Below, one piece after another: positions 29,061 through 38,318 of a stretch of DNA of 64,000 nucleotides (position 1 is the stretch's first letter; each line of letters opens with the position of its first letter). Origin of the DNA: SLRI01 sp942491185 (GTDB lineage: Bacteria; Pseudomonadota; Alphaproteobacteria; Geminicoccales; Geminicoccaceae); contig CALOAB010000021.1 in the NCBI GenBank assembly GCA_942491185.1, positions 310,001-374,000 of the forward strand, given 5' to 3'. The translations under genes were made by a program, and so were the position numbers. The notes beneath the pieces are model-generated. The model did not search any database and was not told the DNA's origin. It saw only the letters and a program-made list of their open reading frames with translations.

Positions 29061-30767
29061 ATGACCCTCGATCCCAATCGCCACCTCCTTGACCAGGCCA
29101 AGCAGCAGCTGGCTGCCGAGAAGCTCGATCGCCGCCAGTTCGTGCGGCTCGCGACCCTGTTCGGCGTCTCTGCCGCAAGTGCCTATGCGCTGGCGGGCCT
29201 GGCCGAGCCGGCTGGTGCCCAGACGGTTGCCGATCTGCCGTTTCCGCCGGCCGACGCCGATGCCAAGCCCGGCGGCATCTTGCGGATCGGGATGGGCGTG
29301 CAGAAGCTCGACGATCCTGCCCTCTTCTCCTGGGGTGAGTCGGCGAACCAGGCGCGACATGTGCTGGACTACGTGGCGATGGCCGGCAGCGACAACATCA
29401 CCCGGCCCATGCTGGCCTCGGGCTGGCAGCCGTCGGACGATCTGAAGACCTGGGACATCACGTTTCGCGACGGCATCACCTGGCACAATGGTGATCCGTT
29501 CACGGCCGAGGACGTCGCCTGGAACATCCGCCGTTGGCTCGAGCCGACGCTGGGCTCCGCCAATATCGGCATGTCCACTTTCAGTGCGCTGGTGGCCGAA
29601 ACCGGCGAGACCGACGCCGACGGCAATCCGGTGCGCCGACCGGTCGAGGGTGCGGTCGAGGTGGTCGACCCACTGACGCTGCGGCTGCATCTCGACAAGC
29701 CGGTGCTGTCGGTGCCCGAGGATTTGTCCAATTTCGCCTGCGCGATCGCGCATCCGTCCTTCACCGCACCATGGTCGGACAACCCGATCGGCACCGGCGC
29801 CTACACCTTGAAGGAGCTGGTGGTCGGCGAGCGCTGCATCCTCGAGCGGATCACCGAGCGAAGCGACGGGCAGCCCTTCACCTATTGGGGCGGTGAGGTC
29901 TTTCTCGACGAGATCCACTACTTCAATTTCGCGGTCGAGAACCAGCTCGTGGCGCTGGCTGGCGGCAGCGTCGATGCGATCTTCGAGTTCGGGCCGGAGC
30001 AGATGCCCTTAGCCGAAAGCCTGCCCGGCACCATCCTCGCCGCTCGGACCGCCTATTGCCTCGTTTGCCGCATGCAGGTCGATGTGGCGCCGTTCGACGA
30101 CGAGCGGCTGAGGAGGGCCGTGCAGCTCGCCGTCGACAACACCGTCATCGCCGAGATCGTCTTCGGCTCGGACGCCGATCGGGGCGAGAACCACCACGTC
30201 TCGCCGATTCACCCCGAGTATTTCGAGTTGCCTGTCCAGCCGCGCGACGTCGAGGCGGCGAAGGCGCTTCTGGTCGAGGCCGGCTACCCGGACGGCATCG
30301 AGCTCACCATCGATGTCGGCAACACCGACGGTGTCTGGCAGCAGAGCGTGTGCGAGGCGATGCGCGACCAGCTGGCCGACGCCGGCATCCGCCTCAATGT
30401 CAACCTGATGCCCGCCAGCAAGTTCTGGGAGATCTGGACGGCCACGCCGTTCGGCGCCACCTCCTGGGCGCATCGGCCATTGGGCACGATGGTGCTGTCG
30501 CAGGCCTACCGTTCGGGCGTGCCCTGGAACGAAAGCCACTTCTCGAGCCCGGCCTTCGATGCAGCACTGGACGAAGCCGAGGCGATCTTCGATGCGGACG
30601 AGCGCCGCGAGAAGATGGCGGTGGTGGAGGAGTTGCTGCAGGGCAGCGGTGCGATCGTCCAGCCGCTCTGGCGGCCGATCTACACCATGACCAGCGAGCA
30701 GGTGCGGGCCTTTCCGGCTCACCCGTCGAAGTACCACATCCTCAACACGACCTGGCTCGCAAGCTGA
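29061..30767 (+). CDS. Tat-exported ABC transporter solute-binding protein, family 5
   Basis: Periplasmic binding protein of the dipeptide/oligopeptide type (SBP family 5). A twin-arginine signal (DRRQFVRLATLFG, arginines 24-25) precedes a hydrophobic stretch ending near residue 53. Family features include WDITFRDGITWHNGDPFTAEDVAWNIRRW and VQLAVDNTVIAEIVFG. Length 568. The open frame reaches back to 28959, overlapping the reductase, but GGAG at 29047-29050 and the Tat signal support ATG 29061. No permease or ATPase genes follow; the next gene is convergent, so this is an orphan binding protein. Confidence 0.92.
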   Translation: MTLDPNRHLLDQAKQQLAAEKLDRRQFVRLATLFGVSAASAYALAGLAEPAGAQTVADLPFPPADADAKPGGILRIGMGVQKLDDPALFSWGESANQARHVLDYVAMAGSDNITRPMLASGWQPSDDLKTWDITFRDGITWHNGDPFTAEDVAWNIRRWLEPTLGSANIGMSTFSALVAETGETDADGNPVRRPVEGAVEVVDPLTLRLHLDKPVLSVPEDLSNFACAIAHPSFTAPWSDNPIGTGAYTLKELVVGERCILERITERSDGQPFTYWGGEVFLDEIHYFNFAVENQLVALAGGSVDAIFEFGPEQMPLAESLPGTILAARTAYCLVCRMQVDVAPFDDERLRRAVQLAVDNTVIAEIVFGSDADRGENHHVSPIHPEYFELPVQPRDVEAAKALLVEAGYPDGIELTIDVGNTDGVWQQSVCEAMRDQLADAGIRLNVNLMPASKFWEIWTATPFGATSWAHRPLGTMVLSQAYRSGVPWNESHFSSPAFDAALDEAEAIFDADERREKMAVVEELLQGSGAIVQPLWRPIYTMTSEQVRAFPAHPSKYHILNTTWLAS

Positions 30768-30810
30768 GGCCGACGCGTCAGGCTCGCTCATCGGCGGGCG
30801 CGAGACGTCC

Positions 30811-31662
30811 TCAGCTGACCGTCGAGCCGAGCGCTGCCAGGGCCTCGGGCAGCTCGGCGCGCCAGTAGGCCCAGTCATGGCGGCCGGACTTGATCAGCAC
30901 CGTGGCCGGCACGGCGGCGTCTGCCAAAGCCTCGCCGAAGGCGCGCGTTCCGACAGCCAGCCCGAAGAAGTCCTCGATGCCACAGGAGAGGTAGAGCTCC
31001 GGCCGCTCTTCAGCACGGGCGAGTGCTGGCACGCGGTTGAAGGGGTTGGCAGCCGCGAAGCGAGCGCGATCGAACGGATCGCCGAAGGCGCCTGAGAAGA
31101 GCTGCAGCTGGAAGCCCGGGAATTGGCTGCCAGGCGTGAAGATCGCCGGGCTCAACGCACCGATGAACCGCCAGCGCTTCGGCTGCTGGAGGCCCAGATG
31201 GAGTGCGCCGAAGCCGCCCATGGAGAGCCCGATGACGCCGCGCCACGCGGCCTCTGGTGCGAGCGCCTGCTCGACCACCGGCATCAGCCCATCGAGGAGC
31301 GTCGTCGCCACGGGACCATGCGGCGCTGGCCCGTCGACGTACCAGCTATTGCCGACGCCCGGCAGGACGACGTGCAGGGGCGGCAGCATCCGCGCCTCGA
31401 CCATTTGGTCGACCGTCTCGATGGCACCGCCGGCCCTCACCCAATCCCATTCACCGCCGCCATGGCCGTGCAGCAGGTAGAGCACCGGTGCGTCGTCCCC
31501 GGCACCTTCGGCCGAATGGGTCAGGTAGGGCATCGCCCGGCCCAGGACCGGGCTCCAATAGGTCGAGGCGGTGATGCGGTCTCTGGACGCGCGCGCCCCA
31601 ACCGCGGTTGCAACGGCAGCAGCCGAGACTGAGAGCAACAGGAATTGGCGGCGATCCAACAT
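30811..31662 (-). CDS. Tat-exported alpha/beta-fold esterase
   Basis: Secreted esterase of the esterase D/antigen 85-like family. The signal begins LDRRQFLLLSVS with a twin-arginine pattern. The nucleophile is S147 in GLSMGGFG; an acidic residue in CGIEDFFGL and H in GRHDWAYW complete the likely triad; LLHGHGGGEWDW forms the oxyanion region. 283 residues. It is convergent with the Tat-exported binding protein, leaving 43 nt between stops. Confidence 0.9.
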   Translation of the reverse strand: MLDRRQFLLLSVSAAAVATAVGARASRDRITASTYWSPVLGRAMPYLTHSAEGAGDDAPVLYLLHGHGGGEWDWVRAGGAIETVDQMVEARMLPPLHVVLPGVGNSWYVDGPAPHGPVATTLLDGLMPVVEQALAPEAAWRGVIGLSMGGFGALHLGLQQPKRWRFIGALSPAIFTPGSQFPGFQLQLFSGAFGDPFDRARFAAANPFNRVPALARAEERPELYLSCGIEDFFGLAVGTRAFGEALADAAVPATVLIKSGRHDWAYWRAELPEALAALGSTVS

Positions 31663-31730
31663 CCGTCTAGACTGACCGAAAGCACGCTAAAGTTGCAATA
31701 CCTGTTCTATCACTCGCCGATCGCGAAGGC

Positions 31731-31742
31731 TCACGATCGTGA
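31731..31742. promoter_or_regulatory. 12-bp palindrome between esterase and glycosylase genes
   Basis: TCACGATCGTGA is a perfect palindrome in the 107-base gap between two divergent genes, 28 bases before the glycosylase start. It may be an operator. No regulator gene is adjacent and no firm -10/-35 pair was found. Confidence 0.3.
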
Positions 31743-31769
31743 TATCAATGTCACCATGCGCGAGGACCC

Positions 31770-32441
31770 ATGCTCCCCGTCACCTTCCAGGTCATCGAGG
31801 AGGCGGCCCTGCTGCGCCACGGCAGCGCCGCTATCGCCAAGCGCCTGCCCAAGCCGAGGAGCACGGCCGAGCTCGAGGCCATCCCCGACGATCGCTGGCT
31901 CTCGACCATGACCCGGCGCGTCTTCCAGGCAGGCCTCAAGCACGAGCTGGTCGACAACAAGTGGCCGGTCTTCGAGGAGGTCTTCCAGGGCTTCGTCCCG
32001 GATCGGGTCGCTGGCTTCCATGACGAGGACCTGGAGGCGATGCTCGAGGACAAGCGTCTCATCCGCCATATGGGAAAGCTCCAGGCGACACGGCTGAACG
32101 CCCGGGCGATGTGCGACCTCGCGGCCGAGCACGGCAGCTTCGCCGGCTACGTCGCCCATTGGCCGTCGACCGACATCACCGGGCTCTGGGCCGATCTCGC
32201 GCGCCGAATGAAGCATCTGGGCGGCAACTCCACCCCCTATTTCCTCCGGATGATGGGCAAGGACACGTTCGTTCCGACCGACCCGGTCGTCCGCAGCCTC
32301 GCCCATTGGCAGGCGTTCGACGGTCCGCTCAAGAGCAAGGCGGCGCAGGCCAAGCTCCAGTCGATCTTCAACGCCTGGCACGCCGAGACGGGCAAGCCCT
32401 TCAGCCATCTCTCGATGATCCTGGCGATGTCGGTGGATTGA
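31770..32441 (+). CDS. DNA-3-methyladenine glycosylase I-like protein
   Basis: 223 residues resembling the Tag-type branch of the helix-hairpin-helix glycosylases, which remove 3-methyladenine from DNA. Recognisable stretches are DRWLSTMTRRVFQAGLKHEL, DNKWPVFEEVFQGF and the helix with IRHMGKLQATRLNARAM. Several family members are annotated only as 3-methyladenine DNA glycosylases; I cannot confirm all catalytic residues. Its 3' end overlaps the convergent epimerase gene by 41 nt. Confidence 0.78.
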   Translation: MLPVTFQVIEEAALLRHGSAAIAKRLPKPRSTAELEAIPDDRWLSTMTRRVFQAGLKHELVDNKWPVFEEVFQGFVPDRVAGFHDEDLEAMLEDKRLIRHMGKLQATRLNARAMCDLAAEHGSFAGYVAHWPSTDITGLWADLARRMKHLGGNSTPYFLRMMGKDTFVPTDPVVRSLAHWQAFDGPLKSKAAQAKLQSIFNAWHAETGKPFSHLSMILAMSVD

Positions 32442-33372
32442 GACCCCGATCGAGCCCGGCCGTCAGCTGGCGTAGCTTCTCCGCAAAGCCCGTCCGGCAG
32501 ACGAAGCCCAGGCGCTCGGCAGCACGGCTCGCGTCGTAGACCCGATCGATGCTCTCGAACATGGTCCAACCGAGCCTGTCGTAGATCGCCTGGTAGCCTG
32601 GAAAATAGCGCTCGACCACGGCCGGCGCGTTGACCAGCAGCTCGGCGCAGTCCTCCGGACAGAACGGTGTCGGCGCCGAGACGATGAAGCTGTCGAAGCC
32701 GAGCGAAGGCGCCTTCTCCAACGCACAGAGATGCGCTGCTGCCGCGTCCTCGACGGTGAGCCGGCGAAACAGCAGCTCGTTCGCCTTGGTGTTGGCGTCG
32801 GAATGCGGGATGGCATGCGCCATGTCGTCGGCCTCCGGGAAGAAGCGCGACGTGCGCAGGATCACCATCGGCAGGTCGAAGAGCTCGTGGTGCAGCCGAC
32901 AGAGATGCTCGGCCGCGAGCTTCGTCACGCCGTAGATGTTGCGCGGGCGGAGCCCCGTCATGGCGTCGGTGATCCAGGCCGCCCGGCTGGCGCCGCCGGC
33001 CCGTCCGGCACGAATCTCGGCCGAGATCATCAAGGACGTGGTCGAGGTGAAGACGAAGCGGTCGACACGGGCGCCCGTGGCTGTCGCGGCCTCCAGGAGA
33101 TTGAGCGTGCCCTGGACGTTGGTGGCGACGAAGGCCGATCGGCTCGCGCTCTCGACATGCGGCTTGTGCAAGGTCGCCGCATGGATGATGGCCTCGATGC
33201 CCTGCTCGAGCACGATCTTGTGGACAAGAGCTGCATCGCTGATCGAGCCTACGACTCGTGTCGTCGGGCCGGGGGTGAGGTCGAGCCCGACGACCTCGTG
33301 ACCTGCAGTTTCCAGCATCGGGCCCAGGGTCTGGCCGAGCCATCCCGACGAGCCGGTGAGCAATACCCGCAT
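32401..33372 (-). CDS. NAD-dependent epimerase/dehydratase (extended SDR)
   Basis: Extended short-chain dehydrogenase: nucleotide-binding GSSGWLG at 7-13 (GxxGxxG), and active-site Y147 and K151 in NIYGVTK. 323 residues. Members act on nucleotide sugars or similar substrates; no sugar-nucleotide genes are near enough to assign one. The C-terminal tail overlaps the end of the glycosylase gene on the other strand. Confidence 0.9.
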   Translation of the reverse strand: MRVLLTGSSGWLGQTLGPMLETAGHEVVGLDLTPGPTTRVVGSISDAALVHKIVLEQGIEAIIHAATLHKPHVESASRSAFVATNVQGTLNLLEAATATGARVDRFVFTSTTSLMISAEIRAGRAGGASRAAWITDAMTGLRPRNIYGVTKLAAEHLCRLHHELFDLPMVILRTSRFFPEADDMAHAIPHSDANTKANELLFRRLTVEDAAAAHLCALEKAPSLGFDSFIVSAPTPFCPEDCAELLVNAPAVVERYFPGYQAIYDRLGWTMFESIDRVYDASRAAERLGFVCRTGFAEKLRQLTAGLDRGLNPPTSPGSSRDG

Positions 33373-33517
33373 GGGCTATCCATCCGCGGTGGCGACCCTC
33401 GCAAGAATCGAGGGTCGAAAAAGTCCAGCCAAGACAGCATTTGGCTGATCGCTACTAATGCCCCGAGCCAACGACCAAGACCCATCGCCACGGGTTTCAA
33501 AGCAAGGATTGGACCGG

Positions 33518-33895
33518 ATGATCAAGCCACAGACCATGCTCACCGTCACGTTCGTCTGCCTCACGCTCGCCGCTTGCGCGCGTCCCCAATTGAACTTCAG
33601 CGACGGACAGACGGTCGTCGATACTCTTTCCGGCAAAACCGTAATCGGCCAGCTCGGCGACGGCACCTCCTACTGCGAGTACCACGACGCCAACGGAACC
33701 CTGCTCGGCCGCGACTTCGAGATCTATGCCGGCAACTGGGGGGTCTACGGCAACGAGATCTGCTACGTCTATCCGGGCACGGGCGAGGATTGCCAGTACG
33801 CGCTGGTGCAGGGCACCCGCATCCGCTTCATGGACACCTTCAGCGGGGCGATGGTCTCGCAAGGCAATGTCGTCGACGGCAACGTCTGCAACTAG
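33518..33895 (+). CDS. Small lipoprotein of unknown function
   Basis: 125 residues with a lipoprotein signal: MIKPQTMLTVTFVCLTLAAC, so acylation on C20. The mature part is short and cysteine-containing (SYCEYHDANG, NEICYVYPGTGEDCQY, GNVCN), suggesting disulfides in the periplasm. I do not recognise a family. The frame is open from 33458, but the signal begins at ATG 33518. It has a 69-nt gap to chrA. Confidence 0.82.
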   Translation: MIKPQTMLTVTFVCLTLAACARPQLNFSDGQTVVDTLSGKTVIGQLGDGTSYCEYHDANGTLLGRDFEIYAGNWGVYGNEICYVYPGTGEDCQYALVQGTRIRFMDTFSGAMVSQGNVVDGNVCN

Positions 33896-33964
33896 CAGCG
33901 ATGCCACGGCGTCAAACGGCCCGTTGACCCGAGTGGCCGAGGCGTTACTTCGAGCTTTGGCGCG

Positions 33965-35233
33965 GTGACGGCGGGGGAGCGGCATGGCCGGAAAACGGGT
34001 GGTGGAGCGTCGCGTCGCGGGCTTCTTGCGGTGAGCGGCGGCGGCGAGCGCGCGTTGCCCGGCACATCTGCCGAAGTGTTCCGCGTCTTTCTCGGGCTCG
34101 GCCTCACCTCGTTCGGCGGGCCGGTGGCGCATCTGGGCTATTTCCGCGAGGCCTTCGTCGCCCGGCACAAATGGCTGAGCGACCGGGCCTACGCCGATCT
34201 CGTCGCACTCTGCCAGTTCCTGCCCGGCCCCGCCTCGAGCCAGGTCGGCATGGCGATCGGGCTGATGCGTGCCGGCTACCCCGGCATGCTCGCCGCTTGG
34301 CTCGCCTTCACCCTGCCATCGGCGATCCTGCTCGTGCTCTTCGCCTATGCTGCTGGCAGCCTCGAGTCGATTGCGGGCACTGGCTGGATCCAGGGGCTCA
34401 AGGCCGCCGCCGTGGCGGTCGTGGCGCATGCGGTGCTCGGCATGGCCAAGAGCCTGACGCCTGACCGTGAGCGCGCGACGATCGCGGTTGCCGCGATGAT
34501 CGGCGCCATGCTGATACCGACGGCACTCGGCCAGGTGGCGATGATCGCGCTGGGCGCTTTGATCGGCCTCGCCTGGCTCCGGCCCGCGGTCGACCCTGCC
34601 GTCGAGGACGAGACGCTGGGTCATGCCGTCGGGCGCCGAACCGCGGTGATCGCACTCGTCGTCTTCGCTTCCCTGCTCGTCCTCCTGCCGCTGGTCGCCA
34701 GCGAGAGCGGCGTCTTGCGGCTGATCGACGGCTTCTACCGCGCCGGTGCGCTGGTGTTCGGCGGCGGGCATGTCGTCCTGCCGCTGCTGCAGGCCGAGTT
34801 CGTCGACGGCGGACTCGTCGGTCGCGAGGCCTTTCTTGCCGGCTACGGTGCGGCCCAGGCAGTGCCCGGTCCGCTCTTCACCTTCGCGGCCTATCTCGGT
34901 GCGGTGATGCAGACGCCGCCGACGGGCCTCTTAGGCGCAACGCTGGCGCTTCTGGCCATCTTCCTGCCGTCGGCGCTGTTGATCATCGGCGGGCTGCCGT
35001 TCTGGGACCTGCTTCGCTCGGCACCGCTGGCACGCCGTGCGCTGAGCGGGGTCAATGCTGCGGTCGTTGGCTTGTTGGCTGCAGCACTCTATGATCCCGT
35101 CTTCAGTGCCGGCGTCACCTCGGCCATGGCCATGGCGATCGCCGCTGCCGCCTTCGTCGCTCTTGCGGCCTGGCAGCTACCGGCCTGGGCTGTGGTGATC
35201 GGTGCCGGACTTGCCGGTTTCGTCGTGCTCTGA
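33965..35233 (+). CDS. chrA: Chromate transporter ChrA (two CHR domains)
   Basis: Inner-membrane chromate ion exporter. Both halves of a long-chain ChrA are present: FLGLGLTSFGGPVAHLGYF with LCQFLPGPASSQ in the first CHR domain, and GALVFGGGHVVLPLLQ with GAAQAVPGPLFTFAAYLG in the second. About ten hydrophobic helices, 422 residues. The start is uncertain: GTG 33965 gives a long Gly/Arg-rich leader, GTG 34031 a more usual one; neither has a strong ribosome-binding site. No ChrB-like regulator is next to it. Confidence 0.9.
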   Translation: MTAGERHGRKTGGGASRRGLLAVSGGGERALPGTSAEVFRVFLGLGLTSFGGPVAHLGYFREAFVARHKWLSDRAYADLVALCQFLPGPASSQVGMAIGLMRAGYPGMLAAWLAFTLPSAILLVLFAYAAGSLESIAGTGWIQGLKAAAVAVVAHAVLGMAKSLTPDRERATIAVAAMIGAMLIPTALGQVAMIALGALIGLAWLRPAVDPAVEDETLGHAVGRRTAVIALVVFASLLVLLPLVASESGVLRLIDGFYRAGALVFGGGHVVLPLLQAEFVDGGLVGREAFLAGYGAAQAVPGPLFTFAAYLGAVMQTPPTGLLGATLALLAIFLPSALLIIGGLPFWDLLRSAPLARRALSGVNAAVVGLLAAALYDPVFSAGVTSAMAMAIAAAAFVALAAWQLPAWAVVIGAGLAGFVVL

Positions 35234-35353
35234 GCAGACGCGACCCCTTGCCGGCTTGCCGCAAGGCCACGCCGAACGATCTTGCAAGGGTAGGGCGTCG
35301 GACGGCATAAATGCTGGCGGACGCCGCTACCCCGCCAAACGGAGGAGGACGAC

Positions 35354-36364
35354 TTGCCACGCGAGGGCTCAGTTATCGACGCCGAGGATCAGCTGGAGCT
35401 GCCGGCGCATCCAGATCGGCAACTCGACGTGCGCGAGACGTTCGGCATCGATGCCGAGCTGCGCGTCATGGGCTTTGCCCAGCGCACCGACTACGTGCCG
35501 GAGATCGACCCCACCTACCAGTTCGACCGGCCGACCACGCTCGCCATCCTCGCCGGCTTCACCCACAATCGGCGGGTGATGATCCAGGGCTATCACGGCA
35601 CCGGCAAGTCGACCCATATCGAGCAGGTCGCTGCCCGGCTGAACTGGCCCTGCGTGCGGGTCAATCTCGACAGCCACATCAGCCGCATCGATTTGATCGG
35701 CAAGGATGCGATCGTGCTGCGCCAGGGCCAGCAGGTGACCGAGTACCGCGAAGGTATCCTGCCCTGGTCGCTGCAGCACCCCGTCGCACTGGTCTTCGAC
35801 GAGTACGATGCCGGCCGCCCGGACGTCATGTTCGTCATCCAGCGCGTGCTCGAGGCGCAGGGCCGGATGACGCTGCTCGACCAGAACAAGATCCTCCGCC
35901 CGCATCCGTCCTTCCGGCTGTTCGCGACGGCGAACACGGTCGGGCTCGGCGACACCTCGGGGCTCTACCACGGCACCCAGCAGATCAATCAGGGTCAGAT
36001 GGATCGCTGGAGCGTCGTCGTTCAGCTCAACTACCTGCCGCATGACGACGAATGCCGGATCATCCTCGCCAAGTGCCCGCGCTACGACACGGCTGAAGGG
36101 CGCAAGACCATTGCGTCCATGGTGCGTCTCGCCGACCTGACCAGGGCGGGCTTCATCGCCGGTGACATCTCCACCGTCATGTCGCCGCGGACGGTGCTCA
36201 CCTGGGCCGAGAACACCGAAATCTTCGGCGATGTCGGCTTCGCGTTCCGGGTCACCTTCCTCAACAAGTGCGACGAGGCCGAGCGCGCGACCATCGCCGA
36301 GTACTACCAGCGCTGCTTCGGCAAGGAGCTGCCGGAGTCCGCGGCCAATCTGATGGTCGCCTGA
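35354..36364 (+). CDS. cobS: Aerobic cobaltochelatase subunit CobS
   Basis: AAA+ ATPase subunit of the CobNST complex that inserts cobalt into hydrogenobyrinic acid a,c-diamide in aerobic B12 synthesis. Walker A GYHGTGKST is at 79-87, Walker B ALVFDEYDAGRPD follows, and ATANTVGLGDTSGLYHGT is a CobS hallmark. 336 residues. TTG at 35354 is used, preceded by GGAGGAGG. cobT follows after 41 nt. cobN is not in the window. Confidence 0.96.
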   Translation: MPREGSVIDAEDQLELPAHPDRQLDVRETFGIDAELRVMGFAQRTDYVPEIDPTYQFDRPTTLAILAGFTHNRRVMIQGYHGTGKSTHIEQVAARLNWPCVRVNLDSHISRIDLIGKDAIVLRQGQQVTEYREGILPWSLQHPVALVFDEYDAGRPDVMFVIQRVLEAQGRMTLLDQNKILRPHPSFRLFATANTVGLGDTSGLYHGTQQINQGQMDRWSVVVQLNYLPHDDECRIILAKCPRYDTAEGRKTIASMVRLADLTRAGFIAGDISTVMSPRTVLTWAENTEIFGDVGFAFRVTFLNKCDEAERATIAEYYQRCFGKELPESAANLMVA

Positions 36365-36405
36365 CGCGGGCCGGTCTCGAGCAGGGCAGCAAAGGTGATG
36401 GCGCG

Positions 36406-38257
36406 TTGAAGGATCGTCTGGACGCTTTCGAGCGGGCGCTCGGGGCCACCGCGCGGGCCATTGCCGAGGACCCGAAGCTCGAGTTCGCCCTTCGCTCGGG
36501 CAACCGTCGTGGGCCCGCTGGCACCGCCGAGGTGGTTCGGGTCGCGCCGCCGCGTCAGGACATGCCGACAGGCGAGATCGCCAGGGTGCGCGGCGAGGCC
36601 GACAGCCAGGCGCTGCGCCGGCGCTATCACGACGGCACGCTGCATCGCCGGATGGTGCCGGACGGCGAGGTCGCCGGCCTCTTGTTCGAGGGCCTCGAGC
36701 AGCTGCGCGTCGAGCTGGTTGGTGGACGCGACATGGCCGGCGTGCGCTCGAACCTGGAGGAGCTGTTTCGACGCCGCACGTCGGAGCCCGGCGAAAGCGA
36801 GGCGGCGCCGGGCCAGGATGCCAGCGTCGCCGAGATCGTCGAGCTCTACATGCGCGAGCGGCTGCAGGGCTACCGGCTGAGCCAGGCGCAGGCGGTGCAG
36901 CTCGACGCCTGGCGCGACTGGCTCGATGGCAAGGTCGAGGACGCGCTGCCCGAGCTCGATGCCATGGCCAGTGACCAGGACGCCTTCGCGCGTCGCGTCC
37001 GCGAGCTGATGACCGATCTCGGGCTCAGCGAAGCGCTCTCTGAGCAGCCGGAGCCGGACTCGGCCGACGACGAGAGCGAGGACGCGGAGAGCGAGGACGG
37101 GCCGAGCGAGCCCTCGACCGGCGAGGACGACGAGGCCGGCGACGAGCCGCAGCGTGCCGACGCCCAGGAAAGCTCGGCCGAGGACAGCTCCGAGGAGGAG
37201 ATGGCCGCCGAGGAGGCGTCGCGCAGCGACGACGAGATGCAGGACGGTGCCGAGGAGGACGCCGGCGAGGACCCGCGCACCAACCAGCCCAAGGACCTGC
37301 CGCCAGGCGCCGATCAGCTGGCGTATCGCGTGTTCACCACGCAGTTCGACGAGGTGGTGGGCGTGAGCGACCTCTGCGGCAATGCCGAGCTCACCCGGCT
37401 GCGCGCCCAGCTCGATGCCAATCTCTCCCGCTTCGAGGGGATGATCGGGCGCATCGCCAATCGGCTGCAGCGCAAGCTCATGGCGCAACAGCAGCGGAGC
37501 TGGGATTTCGACCTCGACGAAGGCATCCTGGACGCTGCGCGCCTGACCCGGATCATCATCAACCCGACCGTGCCGCTCTCCTACAAGATGGAGAAGGAGA
37601 CCGAGTTCCGCGACACGGTCGTGACCCTGCTGATCGACAATTCCGGCTCGATGCGCGGCCGACCGATCGCCGTTGCCGCAATGACCGCCGACATTCTCGC
37701 CCGCACGCTGGAGCGCTGCGGCGTCAAGGTCGAGATCCTGGGATTCACGACGCGTGCCTGGAAAGGCGGACAATCGCGGGAGTCCTGGCTGCGCGCCGGC
37801 AAGCCTGCCGGTCCCGGCCGACTGAACGATCTGCGCCACATCGTCTACAAGCCCGCCGACGCGCCCTGGCGGCGCTCCAGGCCCAATCTCGGGCTGATGC
37901 TGCGCGAGGGCCTGCTGAAGGAGAACATCGACGGCGAGGCGATCTCTGTGGGCGCATAACCGCCTGCTCGGCCGCGCCGAGCAGCGCCGCATCCTCATGG
38001 TCATCTCCGATGGTGCGCCGGTCGACGACAGCACGCTCTCGGCCAATCCCGGCAACTACCTCGAGAAGCATCTGCGCGAGGTGATCGACTGGATCGAGAC
38101 CCGCTCGGAGGTGGAGTTGCTGGCGATCGGCATCGGCCACGACGTCACCCGCTACTACCGGCGCGCCGTCACCATCTCCGATCCGGAGCAGCTCGGCGGC
38201 ACCGTTCTGGGGCAGCTGTCCAGCCTGTTCGACACCGACCGCCGAAGAGCAGCCTGA
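36406..38257 (+). pseudogene. cobT: Aerobic cobaltochelatase subunit CobT, broken by a frameshift
   Basis: VWA-domain partner of CobS. From TTG 36406 (AAAGGTG upstream) the frame covers the N-terminal domain, a long acidic linker and the MIDAS motif DNSGSMRG near residue 411. It then runs off the family pattern at about 37942-37947 and stops at 37959. The missing end (WAHNRLLGRAEQRRILMVIS, DGAPVDDSTLS, GIGHDVTRYY) continues in the next frame to 38257. One extra base near 37945 accounts for it; corrected length is about 616, close to known CobT. As written, the last 100 or so residues, including part of the VWA fold, are lost. Confidence 0.9.
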
Positions 38258-38318
38258 CCAATGGGCCGCCTGGCTTTCAGGGCTGTGACGCGTCGTTTTT
38301 CGGGGGGCTGCAGGGAGC

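Noticed and set aside
35246..35266. CCTTGC/GCAAGG hairpin after chrA as terminator
   Set aside because: Only a 6-bp stem with a 9-base loop and no T-run; not distinguishable from chance.
36268..36405. Upstream start for cobT inside cobS
   Set aside because: The added residues are the out-of-frame reading of the cobS end and do not resemble CobT; TTG 36406 has AAAGGTG in front.
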